From the NCBI GenBank assembly GCA_044507625.1, contig JBIQJE010000006.1, positions 62,001-126,000 of the forward strand: a stretch of 64,000 bases of DNA, in the 5' to 3' direction. The notes under the pieces are model-generated. The model ran no database searches and had not been told where the DNA came from. It was given only the letters and a program-made list of their open reading frames with translations. Positions 43,211-52,224 of this stretch are shown here, one piece after another. How positions within the stretch are numbered: the first letter of the stretch is position 1; each line of letters begins with the position of its first letter. Source of the DNA: Hyphomicrobium_A sp044507625 (GTDB taxonomy: Bacteria; Pseudomonadota; Alphaproteobacteria; Rhizobiales; Hyphomicrobiaceae). The translations under genes were made by a program, and so were the position numbers.

Positions 43211-45457
43211 CTAAGCGGCAAGCCCGCGCTTCTTGAGCAGCCCCTTGATCTCCGGCGGCCGGCCGCGGAACGCCACGTAGGCGTCCAGCGGATCGCGCCG
43301 GTTGCCGCCCGAGTAGATGAACTTGTGCAGCTTCTTCGCCGTCGCCTTGTCGAAGGCGTCGCCCGTTTCCTCGAACGCGGCGAACGCATCGGCGTCCATC
43401 ACCTCCGACCACAGATAGCTGTAGTAGCCGGCCGCATAGCCGCCCATGATGTGCAGGAAGTGCGGGATGCGATGGCGCGCCACGATCTCCGCCGGCATGC
43501 CGAGACGTTGCAGCGTATCCTTCTCGAATGCGCCGACGTCGAGCCCGCTGTCCTGGGTTTCCAGCGCGTGCAGATCCATATCGACGAACGCCGACGCGAG
43601 ATACTCGACCGTCGAGAAGCCCTGGTTGAAGTTGCGCGCCTTCTTGATGCGCTTCAGTAGCGCGGCCGGCATCGGCTTGCCGCTCGCGTGATGGACGGCG
43701 AACTTCTCCAGCGTCTCGGGCACCATCAGCCAGTGCTCGTAAAGCTGCGAGGGCAGCTCTACGAAATCGCGCGTCACCGACGTGCCCGAAATCGACGGAT
43801 AGGTGACGTCGGAAAGCAGCCCGTGCAGCCCGTGTCCGAACTCGTGGAACAGCGTGCGTGCATCATCGAGCGATAACAGGCTCGGCGCGCCCTCCTCGCC
43901 CTTGGCGAAGTTCATCACGTTGACGATGATCGGCGTAACCTCGCCTGCCACCTTCGATTGCGAGCGATACGCCGACATCCACGCGCCCGAGCGCTTCGAA
44001 GGCCGCGCATAATAATCGCCGAGGAACAGGCCGACGTGCTTGCCGCCGCGTCCCGTCACCTCCCATACGCGCACATCCTCGTGATAGCGCGGCGCGTCCT
44101 TCAGCTCCTTGAACTTCAGGCCGAAGAGCTTCTTCGCCGTATCGAACGCGGCGGCGATGACGTTGTCGAGCGTGAAATAGGGGCGCGTCGCCGCCTCGTC
44201 GACATCGAACCGCGCCTTGCGCTCCTTCTCCGCGTAGTAGCGCCAGTCCCACGGCGCGATCTCGATGTTGCTGCCCTCGGCACGCGCGCGCTCCTGCAGC
44301 GCATCCCGTTCCTCGCCCGCGCGCTTCACCGCCGGCTCCCAAACCGCGGCAAGCAGATCGCGCACGCTGCCCGGCGTCTTCGCCATCGTCTCTTCGAGGC
44401 TGTAGTCGGCGTAGCTCGCAAAGCCGAGCAGATTGGCGAACTCGGTGCGCAGCGCCACGATCGCCGCGGCAATGGCGCGATTGTCGGTGTCCTTGCCCAC
44501 CTCGCCGCGGCGGATCCAGGCGTTGAAGGCCTGCTCGCGCAGATCGCGGCGCGCCGAGAACTGAAGGAACGGCTCCACCGAGGAACGCGAGAGCGTGATC
44601 AGATACTTACCGGGAAGGCCGGCATCGGCGGCGGCACGGGCCGCCGCATCGCGCAGCTCCGGCGAAAGCCCTTCGAGGTCGCTTTCCTCCAGCACCATGC
44701 GCCAGGACTGCTCGTCCTTCAGCACGTTCTGCGAGAACTGCGTCGCGAGTGTCGCAAGCTGCCCGTTGATCTCCGCGACGCGCTTCTTCTCCTTCGGCTT
44801 CAGCTTGGCGCCGGCCCGCACCAGCCATTTGTAGCGCAGCTCCAGAACGCGCCGCTGCTCGTCGTCGAGGTCGAGCTGGTCGCGGCGCGCGTAGAGATCC
44901 TCGACCCGCTTGAACAGCTTCGCATTGAGCATGACTGCCGTCTCGTGGGCGGCGAGCTTCGGCGCCATGTCGCGTTCGATGGCCTGCAGGTCCTCATTCG
45001 TATGCGAGCCCGCGAGGTTGTAGAAAACCGCCGCGACGCGATCGAGCAGCTGCCCGCTCTTCTCCAGCGCGACGATCGTGTTCGCGAACGTCGGCCGCGC
45101 CGTCTGATCGGCGATGCGTGCGATTTCCCCCTTGTGCTCCTTGAGCGCGATAGCGAACGCGGGCTTAAAGTCCGCCGGCGAGATCTTGCCGAAGGGCGGC
45201 ATGCCGAAGTCGCGGCCCCAACGCGCCAGCAGCGGATTGCCGGACGCGGCGGAGCGCGCCTTGTCGCCATTGCCGACAGAAGTCCCCCCGCGCTTCGCGA
45301 TCGGCTTGGCTTTCGCCCGTACCGCCGCGCTTCTACCCGCCATCGGTTGCTTCGCGGCCTTCGCATCGCGCGTCCCCGCAGCCTTCACCTTGCGCGCCGT
45401 ACGCACCGCCTTCGTTTTCGCCCTGCCTGCCGTCTTCGCCACGTCGCTTAGCTCCAT
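43211..45457 (-). CDS. M3-family metallopeptidase (oligopeptidase A / Dcp-like) with basic N-terminal tail
   Basis: A 748-residue zinc peptidase. The zinc motif HEFGH is at about residue 538, in LFHEFGHGLHGLLSDVTYPS, with the downstream Glu ligand region and the C-terminal helical domain of OpdA/Dcp enzymes. It degrades short peptides, including cleaved signal peptides, in the cytoplasm. The catalytic-family homology begins near NPLLARWGRDFGMPPFG (about residue 74). Before it lies a Lys/Ala/Arg-rich tail resembling histone H1. No convincing ribosome-binding site marks the start; ATG 45496 is an in-frame alternative and an internal start would remove the tail. Confidence 0.88.
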   Translation of the reverse strand: MELSDVAKTAGRAKTKAVRTARKVKAAGTRDAKAAKQPMAGRSAAVRAKAKPIAKRGGTSVGNGDKARSAASGNPLLARWGRDFGMPPFGKISPADFKPAFAIALKEHKGEIARIADQTARPTFANTIVALEKSGQLLDRVAAVFYNLAGSHTNEDLQAIERDMAPKLAAHETAVMLNAKLFKRVEDLYARRDQLDLDDEQRRVLELRYKWLVRAGAKLKPKEKKRVAEINGQLATLATQFSQNVLKDEQSWRMVLEESDLEGLSPELRDAAARAAADAGLPGKYLITLSRSSVEPFLQFSARRDLREQAFNAWIRRGEVGKDTDNRAIAAAIVALRTEFANLLGFASYADYSLEETMAKTPGSVRDLLAAVWEPAVKRAGEERDALQERARAEGSNIEIAPWDWRYYAEKERKARFDVDEAATRPYFTLDNVIAAAFDTAKKLFGLKFKELKDAPRYHEDVRVWEVTGRGGKHVGLFLGDYYARPSKRSGAWMSAYRSQSKVAGEVTPIIVNVMNFAKGEEGAPSLLSLDDARTLFHEFGHGLHGLLSDVTYPSISGTSVTRDFVELPSQLYEHWLMVPETLEKFAVHHASGKPMPAALLKRIKKARNFNQGFSTVEYLASAFVDMDLHALETQDSGLDVGAFEKDTLQRLGMPAEIVARHRIPHFLHIMGGYAAGYYSYLWSEVMDADAFAAFEETGDAFDKATAKKLHKFIYSGGNRRDPLDAYVAFRGRPPEIKGLLKKRGLAA

Positions 45458-45548
45458 CCCGCGCGCCGATTGCGCACCCGCATCCAACGTAGGCATGGGC
45501 GCGCTAACGTCCAGTCATCACACGCATTGTGATGCTGACGCACGACAC

Positions 45549-45578
45549 AAAAAAATAGGGCCGGTGGGGGACCGGCCC
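45549..45578 (-). terminator. Strong minus-strand terminator without a protein gene upstream
   Basis: On the minus strand GGGCCGGT, a CCCCC loop and ACCGGCCC are followed by TATTTTTTT. This is a textbook Rho-independent terminator. No minus-strand protein gene lies between it and the terminator of the Bax-inhibitor gene at 46.3 kb. Confidence 0.85.
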
Positions 45579-45705
45579 GTAATTTGGGGGGAGAAAGTAC
45601 TATGAAAGCGATGCCTAAAACCCGGTCCCGGAAGCTTGCCCAGGGGGCTGGGGGGCTGAAGGTCCGAGCTACTCCACCGGACCGGGCTTATTGGCAACGG
45701 TCTCA
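45549..45705 (-). ncRNA. Candidate structured small RNA
   Basis: A minus-strand transcript ending at the terminator above would be about 155 nt. The region folds into a rod: AAGCCCGGTCC pairs with GGACCGGGTTT (11 bp, one G-U), an inner GGA-bulge-AGCT/AGCTTCC stem follows, and a CCCAG/CTGGG hairpin caps it; TGCC/GGCA extends the base. A perfect TTGACA hexamer sits about 30 nt upstream of the predicted 5' end, though the -10 is poor. Length and rod shape recall 6S RNA, but no 6S-specific sequence was recognised. The exact 5' end is unknown. Confidence 0.5.
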
Positions 45706-45732
45706 ATCTCGCAGCGCTTTGGGGCAGATCAT

Positions 45733-45738
45733 TGTCAA
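45733..45738 (-). promoter_or_regulatory. Candidate -35 box (TTGACA) of the small RNA
   Basis: A consensus TTGACA on the minus strand, in GCTTGACAATG. At 17-bp spacing the -10 would be GCTGCG, which is weak, so the promoter is tentative. Confidence 0.35.
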
Positions 45739-45895
45739 GCACGCGGAGCGATTTTGACCATGTCGGGGAATTTCCGTGCCCGGTGCGCGTATGCAATGCC
45801 GCAACGCGCCCGGATATGCTGCATCTGCGCGCCCTACAGCTTGAAATCGACACGAAGCGGGGCAATCATGAAGGTATCGCGACAGGGAGGCGCCA

Positions 45896-46285
45896 TTGAG
45901 CGAATCCGAACCGATAGCTTTCAGCCCGCCCCGATCGGGCGGGTTCCGCGGTCCCCAGCCAGCGGCCCAGGTTTCTGAGGCTCAGCGCACCACCACCTTC
46001 ACCCGTCAGGAGCTGGCAGCCATTCTCGACGTCTACGGCCGTAAGGTCGCAGCCGGGGAATGGCGCGACTATGCCATCGACCTCGGGCGCGAGAAGGCGG
46101 TGTTCTCGATTTTCCGGCGCTCGAGCGAAGTACCGCTCTACCGGATCGAGAAGAATATGAGGCTCGCGCGCAAGCAGGGCGCCTACAGCGTCGTGGCGCC
46201 CGCAGGCCTCATCCTGAAGCGCGGGCACGACCTCAAGCGCGTGCTGACCGTCCTTGAGGGGCGCCCGCGCCTCGTCGGCGCATAA
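45896..46285 (+). CDS. DUF2794 domain protein
   Basis: A 129-residue protein recognised as the alphaproteobacterial DUF2794 family from TFTRQELAAILDVYGRKVAAGEWRDYA split across the core, followed by DLGREKAVFSIFRR and PLYRIEKNMRLARKQGAYSVV. The start is TTG 45896 with GGGAGG 5 nt upstream. The first 35 residues are disordered and Pro/Gly/Gln-rich. The function is unknown; the family is nearly restricted to Alphaproteobacteria. It is convergent with the Bax-inhibitor gene. Confidence 0.85.
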   Translation: MSESEPIAFSPPRSGGFRGPQPAAQVSEAQRTTTFTRQELAAILDVYGRKVAAGEWRDYAIDLGREKAVFSIFRRSSEVPLYRIEKNMRLARKQGAYSVVAPAGLILKRGHDLKRVLTVLEGRPRLVGA

Positions 46286-46340
46286 ATCTCGGCGCAGCAG
46301 GGCCGCTCCATCAGCTCCATCAAGACCAGTCGCCGCCGGC

Positions 46341-46374
46341 AAAAAGCAAAGGGCCCCGGATCGCTCCGGGGCCC
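46341..46374 (-). terminator. Terminator of the Bax-inhibitor-1 gene
   Basis: A 10-bp stem GGGCCCCGGA/TCCGGGGCCC with a TCGC loop is followed on the minus strand by TTTGCTTTTTGCC. On the plus strand it could also slow transcripts from DUF2794. Confidence 0.8.
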
Positions 46375-46445
46375 TGAAGCATTCTGATGCCTGTGCCTGC
46401 GGCCGGCTCCCCGCAGGGGAGCCGCGCCATACGAACGACGAGGTC

Positions 46446-47189
46446 TTACTCGCGGTTGCCGAACAGGTTGAGCAGCATCATGAACATGTTGATGAAGTCG
46501 AGATAGAGGCTGAGCGCACCCATCACGGCGCTCTTCGCCGCCAGCTCCGCATTGCCCGCCACCGCGAAGTAGGTGTCCTTGATGCGCTGCGTGTCATAGG
46601 CGGTGAGGCCCGCGAACACGAGCACGCCAATCGCAGACACAGCGAACTGAAGCGCGCTGGACTGCATGAAGATGTTGACCACCGAGGCGAGGATGATGCC
46701 GATGAGGCCCATGAACAGGAAGGAGCCCCAGCCGGAGATGTCACGCTTCGTGGTGTAGCCCCACAGGCTGAGCGAGCCGAAGGCCGCCGCCGTGACGAAG
46801 AAGATCTGCGTGATCGACTGGCCCGTGAAGACCAGGAAGATCGACGACAGCGAAACGCCCATCACGGCTGCGAACAGCCAGAAGGTCATCTGCGCGGCGC
46901 CGACGCTCATCTTCTCCACCCGGAAGGAGAGGAAGAAGACGAACGCGAGCGGGGCGAGCATGACGACCCACTTCAGCGGCGAGGCATAGAGGGCCTGTCC
47001 GAAGGGCGTGAGCTGCCCGCCGGATACGGCGAAAGACCAAGTAAGGTAGGCCGTGATGCCCGTCAGCGCCACGCCCGCGGCCATATAGTTGTAGACCCCG
47101 AGCATGTAGGAGCGCAGGCCTTCGTCTACCGCGGCCCCTGAACGGGCCGGATAGCCGGATGTCGCGTACCTGTTGTCGAGCTGAGCCAT
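46446..47189 (-). CDS. Bax inhibitor-1 / YccA-family membrane protein
   Basis: A 247-residue protein with seven predicted membrane helices. The start AAVDEGLRSYMLGVYNYMAAG and the C-terminal GALSLYLDFINMFMMLLNLFG are signatures of BI-1/YccA proteins. These act as pH-sensitive Ca2+ leak channels in some bacteria (YetJ), and YccA modulates FtsH. ATG 47189 (MAQLDNRYATSGY) is preferred over an upstream in-frame start that lacks similarity. Monocistronic, with its own terminator. Confidence 0.92.
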   Translation of the reverse strand: MAQLDNRYATSGYPARSGAAVDEGLRSYMLGVYNYMAAGVALTGITAYLTWSFAVSGGQLTPFGQALYASPLKWVVMLAPLAFVFFLSFRVEKMSVGAAQMTFWLFAAVMGVSLSSIFLVFTGQSITQIFFVTAAAFGSLSLWGYTTKRDISGWGSFLFMGLIGIILASVVNIFMQSSALQFAVSAIGVLVFAGLTAYDTQRIKDTYFAVAGNAELAAKSAVMGALSLYLDFINMFMMLLNLFGNRE

Positions 47190-47343
47190 TTGTATATCCC
47201 TGAGATCCCTTTGGTTCGGCAATTAAGCCAAATCGAGATTGGAATATGCTTCGTCGGCGCGCCGCTTTCAAGGCGCAGCGATCCCCGCCGTGCCACCTGA
47301 CAAAGAATTTATCGCGCCCGGAAAACCGGTTTTCATCAAAGCT

Positions 47344-49917
47344 TTACTCGGACCTGAGGTAGGGAACCGCAGGGGCCCGCAGCACCGCCCAGGTGCCGCC
47401 ACTTCCAAAAATAAACACGAGCGCCAGGGAAACGCCCAGCGCCAGTACCACCGCGGCAGCCGAAAAACTGAAGGCGATGTGCATGAGCTGCGTGACGACC
47501 ACCGATGCGGCAATCGTGCCCAAAACCGCCGCGAACAGCGCCGTCACCGCCGCCAGGATGAAGTATTCGAGGAAATGCGCCGCAAGGATGCGTCGCCGCG
47601 TAGCCCCCAGCGTTTTCAGGATCACCGCTTCGAGAATGCGCCGGCGCTGCGCCGTTGCCAGGGCACCCGCGAGGACCAGCGCACCGGCTAGCAGCGTCAC
47701 GCTGCCCGCCGCCCGCACCGCCGTCATCACCTTTTCGAACACCCCACCCACCATCGACAGCACGTCCTTCACCCGGATGGCCGTGATCGACGGATAATCC
47801 CGGCCCACCTCGCGCATCGCCTCACCCTCCAGCGCCAGCGGCGTGCCTTCCGGCAGCGAGATCGTCACCAGCAGGTTGTGCGGGGCGCCGGCGAGCGTGT
47901 TGGGCGAGAACAGCATCACGAAGTTGATGGCGAGGCTCTCCCACTTCACCTCGCGCAGGTTCGCGATCCGTGCGGAGAGATTGCGCCCCAGCACGTTGAC
48001 CGTCACCTCGTCGCCGAGCTTCAAACCGAGCTTGCCCGCGAGATCCGCTTCGAACGATACCAGCGGCTCGCCCGCATAATCCTTCGGCCACCATTCGCCG
48101 GCGACGACCCGTGAGCCGTGTGGAACCTCCTCGGCATAGGAAAGCCCGCGGTCGCCGTTGAGCACCCACTGGGCTTCCGGCGGCGCCTTCAGCTCCTCCA
48201 CCGGCACGCCGTTGAGGCTGACGAGCCGCCCGCGCAGCATCGGCGCGGCATCGAACGCCGCACCCTCGACCTTCCGCTTCAACATGGCTTCGAGGCCGGG
48301 GAGATCGTCCTTCGGCACATCGAGCACGAAGTAATCCGGCGAGCTCGCCGGCAGGCGATCCTTCAGCTCGCGCACCAGCGAGGCATCTGCGAGCGCCACC
48401 GCGACCAGCAGCGAAAGCCCCGTGCCGAGGGAAAGCACCACCGAGCGCGTGAGCCCACCCGGTGCGCCGAGATTCCCCAGCGCGAGCGCCAGCTCCGGCT
48501 GCCGCGGCCGGGGCATACGCCTCGCGAGCCAGGTTACGGCCGTGCCCAGCGCGTGAAACACCGCAAACACCGCCGCAAGGCCAATGGTGAAATAGATCGC
48601 GATCTTCTGCGAATCCGACGTGAGCAGGGCAAACCCGACGAGCGCCGCAGCAACGCCGATCGTCGCCACGATCACCCACGTGCGCGGCATCGTTCGGTCG
48701 GGGGCAACCTCGTCGCGGAACAGCACCGACGCGCTGACGCGCTCCACCCGCCCGAGCGGCCAGAGCGTAAACAGCAGCGCCACGCCGAACCCATAGACGA
48801 GTGCCGTGGCAATACTGAGCGCCGTCACCGTCATTTCCGCCGCGATGGGCAGCAAATCGCCGAACAGCGCATTGAGCACGAACGGCATCAGCGCACCCAG
48901 CGCCAGGCCGATGGCGACGCCCATCGCCGCCACCGCCAGCACCTCGATGAGAAAAATCCCCAGCACTATGCGGCTCGTCGCGCCGATGCTCTTCATCGTC
49001 GCGATCACCTTGCGCCGTCTGTCGATGAACGTCGCGACCGCATTGGCGATGCCGACGCCGCCGACGAGCAGCGCCGTAAGCCCGATCAGCGTCAGGAACT
49101 GCCGCAACCGCTCCAGCGTGCGGCTCACCTGCGGAGAAGGATCGCGCCGGTCCGCGATCGTGAACCCCGCTTCGGGGAGCTCCGTCTCGATCCTCTGGCG
49201 CAATTCCAGCAGCGCACCGTTCGACGCCGGTCCGTCGCCGAGTTTCACCGCATACCGCCAGCGCACCAGCGTTCCCGGCTTCAGCAGCTCCGTCTTTTGG
49301 AGCGTCGCTTCCGAGATCAGCACCCGCGGACCGTAGGTCAGCCGGTCGGTGATGCCGTCCGGCTCCGACTTCAGCGCCCCGGCGATCTTCACTTTCGCGG
49401 CGCCGAGTTCGATCTCCTCGCCGGTCTTGAGCTTCAGCCGCTCCAGAAGCGCCTTGTCGACGACCGCGCCTTCCGCCAGCGCGTCCTGAAGGGATTTGCC
49501 GCTCTCGAGCTCCACCGCCCCGACGAGCGGATAGGCCGCATCGGCGGCCTTCAGCTCGGCAAGCGCCTGATCGGCGCCGTCCGGCCGCCGCGCCATCGTG
49601 CGCATGGTCGCGGTTTCGCTCACGCGCCCCATCGCATCGATCTTCGCGCGCTCTTCCGCGTTCGCGCGCACGTGCGTGCGCGCCAGCGTGGCATCGCCGC
49701 CGAGAATGGCTTCGCCCTGGCGCTCGAACCCGGCGCGCAGCGCATCCGAAACCGCGCCGACGCCGGTGATCACCATCACGCCGAGCGCGACGCAGGCGAT
49801 GAAAACGCGAAACCCGGCAAGCCCCGCGCGCAGGTCGCGCACCGCGATCCCGAGCAGAATAGGCAGCCGGCGCTCGCCGCGGCCGACCGTCTGTACCATC
49901 GCGTCCGTTGCCGTCAC
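47344..49917 (-). CDS. ABC transporter permease, FtsX/YbbP type
   Basis: An 857-residue permease of the MacB/FtsX-like superfamily, YbbP type. A TM helix at about 28-50 precedes a large periplasmic domain. Two FtsX modules (about 270-400 and 730-850) each contain 3-4 helices, and further helices lie in between. FtsX-type TM segments include FLTLIGLTALLVGGVGIANAV and EYFILAAVTALFAAVLGTIA. Predicted to work with the ATPase it overlaps by 4 bp, as E. coli YbbA-YbbP. The substrate is unknown; lipid or lipoprotein handling is inferred from the family. Confidence 0.9.
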   Translation of the reverse strand: MTATDAMVQTVGRGERRLPILLGIAVRDLRAGLAGFRVFIACVALGVMVITGVGAVSDALRAGFERQGEAILGGDATLARTHVRANAEERAKIDAMGRVSETATMRTMARRPDGADQALAELKAADAAYPLVGAVELESGKSLQDALAEGAVVDKALLERLKLKTGEEIELGAAKVKIAGALKSEPDGITDRLTYGPRVLISEATLQKTELLKPGTLVRWRYAVKLGDGPASNGALLELRQRIETELPEAGFTIADRRDPSPQVSRTLERLRQFLTLIGLTALLVGGVGIANAVATFIDRRRKVIATMKSIGATSRIVLGIFLIEVLAVAAMGVAIGLALGALMPFVLNALFGDLLPIAAEMTVTALSIATALVYGFGVALLFTLWPLGRVERVSASVLFRDEVAPDRTMPRTWVIVATIGVAAALVGFALLTSDSQKIAIYFTIGLAAVFAVFHALGTAVTWLARRMPRPRQPELALALGNLGAPGGLTRSVVLSLGTGLSLLVAVALADASLVRELKDRLPASSPDYFVLDVPKDDLPGLEAMLKRKVEGAAFDAAPMLRGRLVSLNGVPVEELKAPPEAQWVLNGDRGLSYAEEVPHGSRVVAGEWWPKDYAGEPLVSFEADLAGKLGLKLGDEVTVNVLGRNLSARIANLREVKWESLAINFVMLFSPNTLAGAPHNLLVTISLPEGTPLALEGEAMREVGRDYPSITAIRVKDVLSMVGGVFEKVMTAVRAAGSVTLLAGALVLAGALATAQRRRILEAVILKTLGATRRRILAAHFLEYFILAAVTALFAAVLGTIAASVVVTQLMHIAFSFSAAAVVLALGVSLALVFIFGSGGTWAVLRAPAVPYLRSE

Positions 49918-50606
49918 GTAAGGGCAGCCTCCCGTTCACTTTCCACACGCCCGTCGGCCATGTGGATCGTGCGATCGCACGCCCCCGCAAGGCGCTCATC
50001 GTGCGTAACGAGAATAAGCGTCGAATCCCGCCGCTGCTGCAGCCCGAAAAGAAGATCGATCACCTGGCCGCCCGTGCGCCGGTCGAGGTTGCCCGTCGGC
50101 TCATCCGCCAGGATGAGCTTCGGCTGCCGCGAGAGCGCGCGCGCGATCGCAACCCGCTGCTGCTCGCCGCCCGAAAGCTGCGCCGGGAAGTGATCCGTCC
50201 GATGGCTGAGCCCGACTTCGTGCAGCAATTCCCGCGCGACCTCGCGCGCATCCACCCGCCCCGCGAACTCGAGCGGCAACGCGGCGTTCTCCAGTGCCGT
50301 CATCGTCGGCACGAGGTGGAACGACTGGAACACGATGCCGATCTCCGCCCCGCGCATCAGCGCAAGCTCATCCTCGCTCAGCGCGGAAAGATCGTGTCCC
50401 GCGACCTCCACCTTGCCGGATGTGGCCCGTTCGAGCCCGGCCATCACCATCAACAGCGAGGTCTTCCCCGACCCCGATGGACCGACGATCGCCAGCGACT
50501 GGCCCTCGCGCGCCTCAAGGTCCACATCCCGCAGGATCGCAACGGGACCGGCCCGGCTCGACAGCGTGAGGCGCACGTTTTGCAGTACGACGATCGGCTT
50601 GGTCAC
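49914..50606 (-). CDS. ABC transporter ATP-binding protein, YbbA/LolD type
   Basis: A 230-residue ATPase. Walker A is VGPSGSGKTSLLMVMAG (about 39-55), the signature LSGGEQQRVAIARAL and Walker B LILADEPTGNLD are intact, and the switch His is in LILVTHDERLA. The motif set is that of the MacB/LolD/YbbA subgroup. Its stop overlaps the permease start (ATGA), so they are translated together. It is divergent from tesA by 125 bp, the same neighbour set as E. coli tesA-ybbAP. Confidence 0.93.
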   Translation of the reverse strand: MTKPIVVLQNVRLTLSSRAGPVAILRDVDLEAREGQSLAIVGPSGSGKTSLLMVMAGLERATSGKVEVAGHDLSALSEDELALMRGAEIGIVFQSFHLVPTMTALENAALPLEFAGRVDAREVARELLHEVGLSHRTDHFPAQLSGGEQQRVAIARALSRQPKLILADEPTGNLDRRTGGQVIDLLFGLQQRRDSTLILVTHDERLAGACDRTIHMADGRVESEREAALT

Positions 50607-50731
50607 GTTCTCATCCGCTCAAAGGCTGTAAAGGGAAGGCTGCAAGGGGAAGACTTGTCTCAGGTTGAGGGCGCCTTTACGTCATAGCCAACGCGTCCAA
50701 GGCGCGATCCCGGCGTTGTCGAGGAAATAGC

Positions 50732-51439
50732 ATGAAGCCGCTGACTGGAAGACGCGACGCGCCGGCCCTGGGTCAGGTGGTGACCGCGGCTGCGCTCGTC
50801 AACGTGTTGACGATGGCGATACTTCTCCTCTCTGCCACATTTTCCGTGGCGAGCGAAAAGCCGATCCGCATCTTGGCCTTCGGCGACAGCCTCACCTCCG
50901 GCTACGGCGTCCGCCCGAAAGACGCCTTTCCAAACCAGCTTCAGAAGGCGCTCAAGGCGCGCGGCCACGACATCACCGTCACGAACGGCGGCGTCGCGGG
51001 CGACACCACCGCCGCCGGTCTCGCGCGCTTCGACTGGACGGTCGGCAACGATGTCGACGCCGTCATCCTGGAGCTTGGCGCCAATGACGCGCTGCGTGGC
51101 ATCGAACCCAAGGTGACCCGCGACAACCTGCAGAAAATCCTCGCCAAACTGCACGCGCGCAAGCTTCCCGTCCTGCTCGTGGGCATGCGCTCGCCGGCGA
51201 ACTGGGGCGACACCTACGCGGACGACTTCGACGCCATCTTCCCGGCACTCGCCAAGGAGCACGGGCTCATCTTCTATCCATTCTTTCTTGAAGGCGTCGT
51301 GCTCGATTCCAAGCTCAACCAGCAGGACGGCATGCATCCCAACGCCAAGGGCGTCGCCGAAATCGTCCGCCAGATCATGCCCTCCGTCGAGGAGCTGATC
51401 GGCAAAGTCCAGGCCCAGCGCGCCGCCGCCAAGAGTTGA
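50732..51439 (+). CDS. tesA: Arylesterase / lysophospholipase TesA-like (SGNH hydrolase)
   Basis: A 235-residue exported SGNH esterase. A signal or anchor segment (about 20-40) is followed by ILAFGDSLTSGYGV with nucleophile Ser53, the block-III Asn in LELGANDALRG, and the DGMHPNAKG motif with catalytic Asp and His. E. coli TesA hydrolyses acyl esters and acyl-CoA in the periplasm. It is divergent from the YbbA/YbbP-like transporter, a pairing conserved in many proteobacteria and suggesting a shared envelope-lipid role. The gene at 51453 follows by 13 bp. Confidence 0.9.
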   Translation: MKPLTGRRDAPALGQVVTAAALVNVLTMAILLLSATFSVASEKPIRILAFGDSLTSGYGVRPKDAFPNQLQKALKARGHDITVTNGGVAGDTTAAGLARFDWTVGNDVDAVILELGANDALRGIEPKVTRDNLQKILAKLHARKLPVLLVGMRSPANWGDTYADDFDAIFPALAKEHGLIFYPFFLEGVVLDSKLNQQDGMHPNAKGVAEIVRQIMPSVEELIGKVQAQRAAAKS

Positions 51440-51452
51440 GAGGTGAAGAGCC

Positions 51453-52031
51453 ATGCCCCGCCTGTTCACGGGCATCGAGCTTCCCGCCGACGTGCGGGAG
51501 GAAATCGCGCGCCTGAAGGTGCCGCTGCCGGGCGGCGGCCGCTGGACGGAGCCCGGCGACCTCCACCTCACCCTGCGCTTCGTCGGCGACATCGAACGCC
51601 CGCAGGCGGAGGAATTCGCCGACCGCCTCGAATCGATCGACCTCGACGCCTTCGAGCTGCGCCTTTCGGGTCTCGGCGTGTTCGGCGGCAACGAGCCCCG
51701 CTCGATCTGGGCGGGCGTTGAGGATTCAGCGCCGCTCGAAGCGCTCGCACGGGCCAACGATCGTGCGGCCCGCAACGCTGGCTTGCCGCCCGACAGCCGC
51801 CCGTTCAAGGCGCACATCACGCTGGCGCGCCTCAAATACGCCGGTCCTGACGAGGTCGCCCGCGTGCTTCAGCGCATTGGCGCCTTCCGCTCCAAGCCCT
51901 TCATCGTCTCGCGCTTCGTGCTGTTCTCCGCCAAGCCGAAAACCGGCGGCGGACCCTACGCCGTCGAGGAAGCGTTCAATCTGCGCGGCGGCGAATACGC
52001 CAACGAGCTGGACCTCGACTACGGCTGGTAG
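51453..52031 (+). CDS. thpR: RNA 2',3'-cyclic phosphodiesterase (LigT/ThpR)
   Basis: A 192-residue 2H-phosphoesterase: the two HxTx motifs are HLTL (His38) and HITL (His121), in symmetrical lobes. The start MPRLFTGIELPADVRE is typical. It hydrolyses 2',3'-cyclic phosphates on RNA ends to 2'-phosphates. It begins 13 bp after tesA, so the two are an operon, followed by a strong hairpin. Confidence 0.92.
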   Translation: MPRLFTGIELPADVREEIARLKVPLPGGGRWTEPGDLHLTLRFVGDIERPQAEEFADRLESIDLDAFELRLSGLGVFGGNEPRSIWAGVEDSAPLEALARANDRAARNAGLPPDSRPFKAHITLARLKYAGPDEVARVLQRIGAFRSKPFIVSRFVLFSAKPKTGGGPYAVEEAFNLRGGEYANELDLDYGW

Positions 52032-52063
52032 CCGTGCCTTACCCCAATCCCCGCTGAAACGAC

Positions 52064-52089
52064 AAAGGGCCGCTTCGCAGCGGCCCTTT
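52064..52089. terminator. Terminator between thpR and rho
   Basis: A perfect 11-bp stem AAAGGGCCGCT/AGCGGCCCTTT with a TCGC loop lies in the convergent gap. It could serve the tesA-thpR transcript and also the end of rho, 136 bp away. Confidence 0.75.
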
Positions 52090-52224
52090 CACGTTCGGCA
52101 ATGTCAACCGGCTTGCAGCCAATCGGACCGTGATCGCTTCGGACCCTATCAGTCCGAAGCGTGCGTCATCGGTTTAGTCAAAAGACCGGAGCCGCACCGC
52201 GACTCCGAGAAAAGCGCCCGCGCT

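Noticed and set aside
45602..45757. 51-codon plus-strand frame with a good GGGGAG ribosome-binding site
   Set aside because: Basic, low-information sequence overlapping the predicted small-RNA fold; the terminator there serves the other strand. Kept as a weak alternative only.
45518..45865. 115-codon minus-strand frame over the small-RNA region
   Set aside because: Runs through the strong terminator and has no family-like features.
48118..50193. 691-codon plus-strand frame and a 725-codon minus-strand frame (47822-49999) over the ABC permease
   Set aside because: Both are Arg/Gly/Ala-rich shadows of the permease, which has membrane helices, FtsX modules and a coupled ATPase.
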